Source: Roseovarius gaetbuli (GTDB taxonomy: Bacteria; Pseudomonadota; Alphaproteobacteria; Rhodobacterales; Rhodobacteraceae). Taken from it: a DNA stretch of 64,000 nucleotides. Below the pieces are notes generated by a model that was not told the origin of the DNA, searched no databases, and saw only the letters and a list, made by a program, of their open reading frames with translations. The translations under genes and the position numbers were made by a program. The first letter of the stretch is position 1. The number at the start of each line of letters is the position of its first letter. Positions 62,397 to 64,000 of the stretch are shown piece after piece. The stretch spans positions 1 to 64,000 of the forward strand of contig NZ_FWFJ01000021.1 in the NCBI RefSeq assembly GCF_900172365.1, written 5' to 3'.

Positions 62397-64000
62397 TCAG
62401 AGATCCATGTAGACATGGCGCTCGGCCTTGGCCCCAGGATGGGTCACCGCGCCTTTATATGTCTCGCCAACAAGTTGGGCGTACTTCCAGAGCGCGCCAC
62501 TTGCATAGAGCGTCTCGCGCGGACCTTTCCAATCGGCCTTGCGCGCGGCCAGCTCTTCATCGCTGAGCGCGACCGACAATTCGCCGGTCAGGGCATTCAG
62601 CGTGATCATGTCGCCGTCTTTCAACAGGGCAATCGGCCCGCCATGGGCGGCCTCGGGGCCGACGTGACCCACACAAAAGCCGCGCGTCGCACCGGAAAAA
62701 CGCCCATCGGTGATAAGCGCCACCTTCTTGCCCATGCCCTGCCCCGAAAGCGCGGCCGTGGTGGCCAGCATTTCGCGCATGCCGGGGCCGCCTGCGGGGC
62801 CCTCGTTGCGGATCACAAGCACTTCGCCCTCTTTGTAGGACCGCGCCTTGACCGCTTCAAAGGCGTCCTCTTCGCATTCAAACACCCGCGCCGGGCCGGT
62901 AAAGACCTGCTGCTCTTCGGTCATGCCCGCGACTTTCACGATCGCGCCGGCCGGGGCAAGATTGCCCTTGAGGCCGACAACACCGCCGGTTTTGCTGATC
63001 GGGGCCGAGATCGGATAGATCACCTTACCATCGGCCTCGCGGGTGATCTTGTCGAGCGCCTCGCCAATGGTGGTGCCGTCGGCGGTCATGCAATCCTCAT
63101 GCAAAAGACCCGCCTTGCGCAGCTCTTTCATCACCACCGGCACGCCGCCAACCTCGTAGAGGTCCTTGGCAACATAGGCACCGCCGGGCTTGAGATCGAC
63201 GAAATAGGGCGTGTCGCGGAAAATCTCGCAGACATCATCAAGGAAGAAATCAATCCCCGCCTCATGGGCAATCGCCGGCAGGTGCAGCCCGGCATTGGTC
63301 GACCCGCCGGTACAGGCCACGACACGGGCGGCATTTTGCAGAGATTTGAGCGTGACCACGTCGCGCGCCCGAATGTTCTTTTCCAGAAGGTTCATCACCG
63401 CTCGACCAGAGGCCTCGGCGTATTGGTCGCGGCTCTCGTAGGGCGCGGGCGCGCCCGAGCTGTTCATCAGGGCAAGGCCGATCGCCTCGGAGACACAGGC
63501 CATGGTGTTGGCCGTGAACTGACCACCGCAGGCACCCGCCGACGGACAGGCCACCGCTTCGAGCTTTTCAAGCTCGCAGGTGGTCATATTGCCGGCCTGA
63601 TGCTGGCCGACGGCCTCGAACACATCCTGAACGGTGACATCCTTGCCATCAAGACGACCCGGAAGGATCGAGCCGCCATAGAGAAACACCGACGGCACGT
63701 TAAGACGCACCATCGCCATCATCATCCCCGGCAGCGACTTGTCACAACCCGCCAGACCGACAAGCGCGTCATAGCAATGGCCGCGCATGGTCAATTCCAC
63801 CGTGTCGGCAATCGCCTCGCGGCTGGCCAGCGAGGATCGCATGCCCTCATGGCCCATCGCGATGCCGTCGGTTACGGTGATGGTGGTGAATTCGCGCGGC
63901 GTGCCGTGGGCCTCTTTGACGCCCATCTTGGCGGCCTGTGCCTGACGGTTGAGGGCGATGTTGCACGGCGCTGCTTCGTTCCAGCAGGTGGCAACACCGA
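62397..64000 (-). CDS. ilvD: Dihydroxy-acid dehydratase IlvD (5' end cut by window edge)
   Basis: The visible 534 or so codons carry the IlvD/Edd signatures: TCWNEAAPCN near the right edge, GCDKSLPGMMMAM and CPSAGACGGQFTANTMACVSEA, whose cysteines bind the iron-sulphur cluster, and the C-terminal substrate site near DGRFSGATRGFCVGHVGPEA. The enzyme makes 2-oxo acids for valine, leucine, isoleucine and pantothenate synthesis. The true start is beyond position 64000, so the 63926 start of the open frame is not real. The lipoprotein gene follows. Confidence 0.95.
   Translation of the reverse strand, partial: GVATCWNEAAPCNIALNRQAQAAKMGVKEAHGTPREFTTITVTDGIAMGHEGMRSSLASREAIADTVELTMRGHCYDALVGLAGCDKSLPGMMMAMVRLNVPSVFLYGGSILPGRLDGKDVTVQDVFEAVGQHQAGNMTTCELEKLEAVACPSAGACGGQFTANTMACVSEAIGLALMNSSGAPAPYESRDQYAEASGRAVMNLLEKNIRARDVVTLKSLQNAARVVACTGGSTNAGLHLPAIAHEAGIDFFLDDVCEIFRDTPYFVDLKPGGAYVAKDLYEVGGVPVVMKELRKAGLLHEDCMTADGTTIGEALDKITREADGKVIYPISAPISKTGGVVGLKGNLAPAGAIVKVAGMTEEQQVFTGPARVFECEEDAFEAVKARSYKEGEVLVIRNEGPAGGPGMREMLATTAALSGQGMGKKVALITDGRFSGATRGFCVGHVGPEAAHGGPIALLKDGDMITLNALTGELSVALSDEELAARKADWKGPRETLYASGALWKYAQLVGETYKGAVTHPGAKAERHVYMDL

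Noticed and set aside
1-64000. tRNA, rRNA and CRISPR arrays
   Set aside because: Intergenic gaps were read on both strands for cloverleaf-like sequences and regularly spaced repeats; none were seen. Short non-coding RNAs cannot be excluded by eye.

Overview
The window reads as a chromosome segment of a marine alphaproteobacterium in the Rhodobacteraceae (Roseobacter group). This rests on high GC content with Rhodobacterales-like proteins throughout, a DddL-type DMSP lyase, a glnK-amtB pair, a MutL carrying the endonuclease motifs, an HspQ, a PrtD-type type I secretion pair, and a short intergenic repeat family that recurs along the window. No rRNA, tRNA, CRISPR array or prophage was seen. Almost all of the sequence is coding, and genes are packed into short directons with many 4-bp ATGA start/stop overlaps.

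Left edge (1-3.7 kb): the end of an IS3-type element, a small membrane-protein gene broken by a 23-bp tandem duplication, a di-haem periplasmic protein, a rhodanese and a secreted HELTH metalloprotease-like protein. 3.7-14.8 kb, all on the minus strand: dapD, then a long compact directon led by an XRE-cupin regulator (LysE exporter, two GFA-family proteins, a dimethylglycine/sarcosine-dehydrogenase-like flavoprotein, a medium-chain dehydrogenase, a homocysteine S-methyltransferase and a second flavoprotein). It looks like an N-methyl-compound demethylation and one-carbon operon. Two identical dyads, CGTGAAA-N13-TTTCACG, sit immediately upstream of the regulator. A PLP-dependent dehydratase lies farther upstream.

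14.9-21.8 kb: a LOG-family protein, two tandem paralogous membrane proteins of unknown function, and a minus-strand operon of a small secreted protein, a DUF2145 protein and a TetR regulator. The promoter of that operon is flanked by two dyad operators. Next come a deacylase, a sulfotransferase and a stand-alone Hen1-like RNA methyltransferase. 21.9-32.4 kb: 1-Cys peroxiredoxin, aldehyde dehydrogenase, a surface-glycan block (GT25, GT11 and a kinase-like fusion protein), rluA, msrC, a thiolase, a STAS/anti-sigma pair, a YwrD-like gamma-glutamyltransferase and hspQ.

32.5-43.5 kb: a transglycosylase-like lipoprotein, lolA, dddL, ftsK, a DapC-like aminotransferase, an amidase, a UbiH-type hydroxylase, rsmD and a ferredoxin-reductase-like flavoprotein. 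43.5-52.9 kb: Prx5-type peroxiredoxin; a compact operon of RidA, glycerophosphodiesterase, FemAB-like acyltransferase, pterin dehydratase and an MFS transporter that is probably broken by an in-frame stop; a type I secretion ABC/HlyD pair; and mlaA-mlaC. 53-64 kb: a class A penicillin-binding protein, glnK-amtB, mutL-rmuC, an unlisted 27-residue membrane peptide gene with its own ribosome-binding site and terminator, three conserved genes of unknown function and the C-terminal part of ilvD, which runs off the right edge.

The main points for a second look are the 23-bp duplication, the demethylation operon with its paired operators, the operator-flanked promoter at 19.1 kb, the Hen1-like gene without Pnkp, the kinase fusion, dddL lodged between ftsK and lolA, and the truncated MFS gene.
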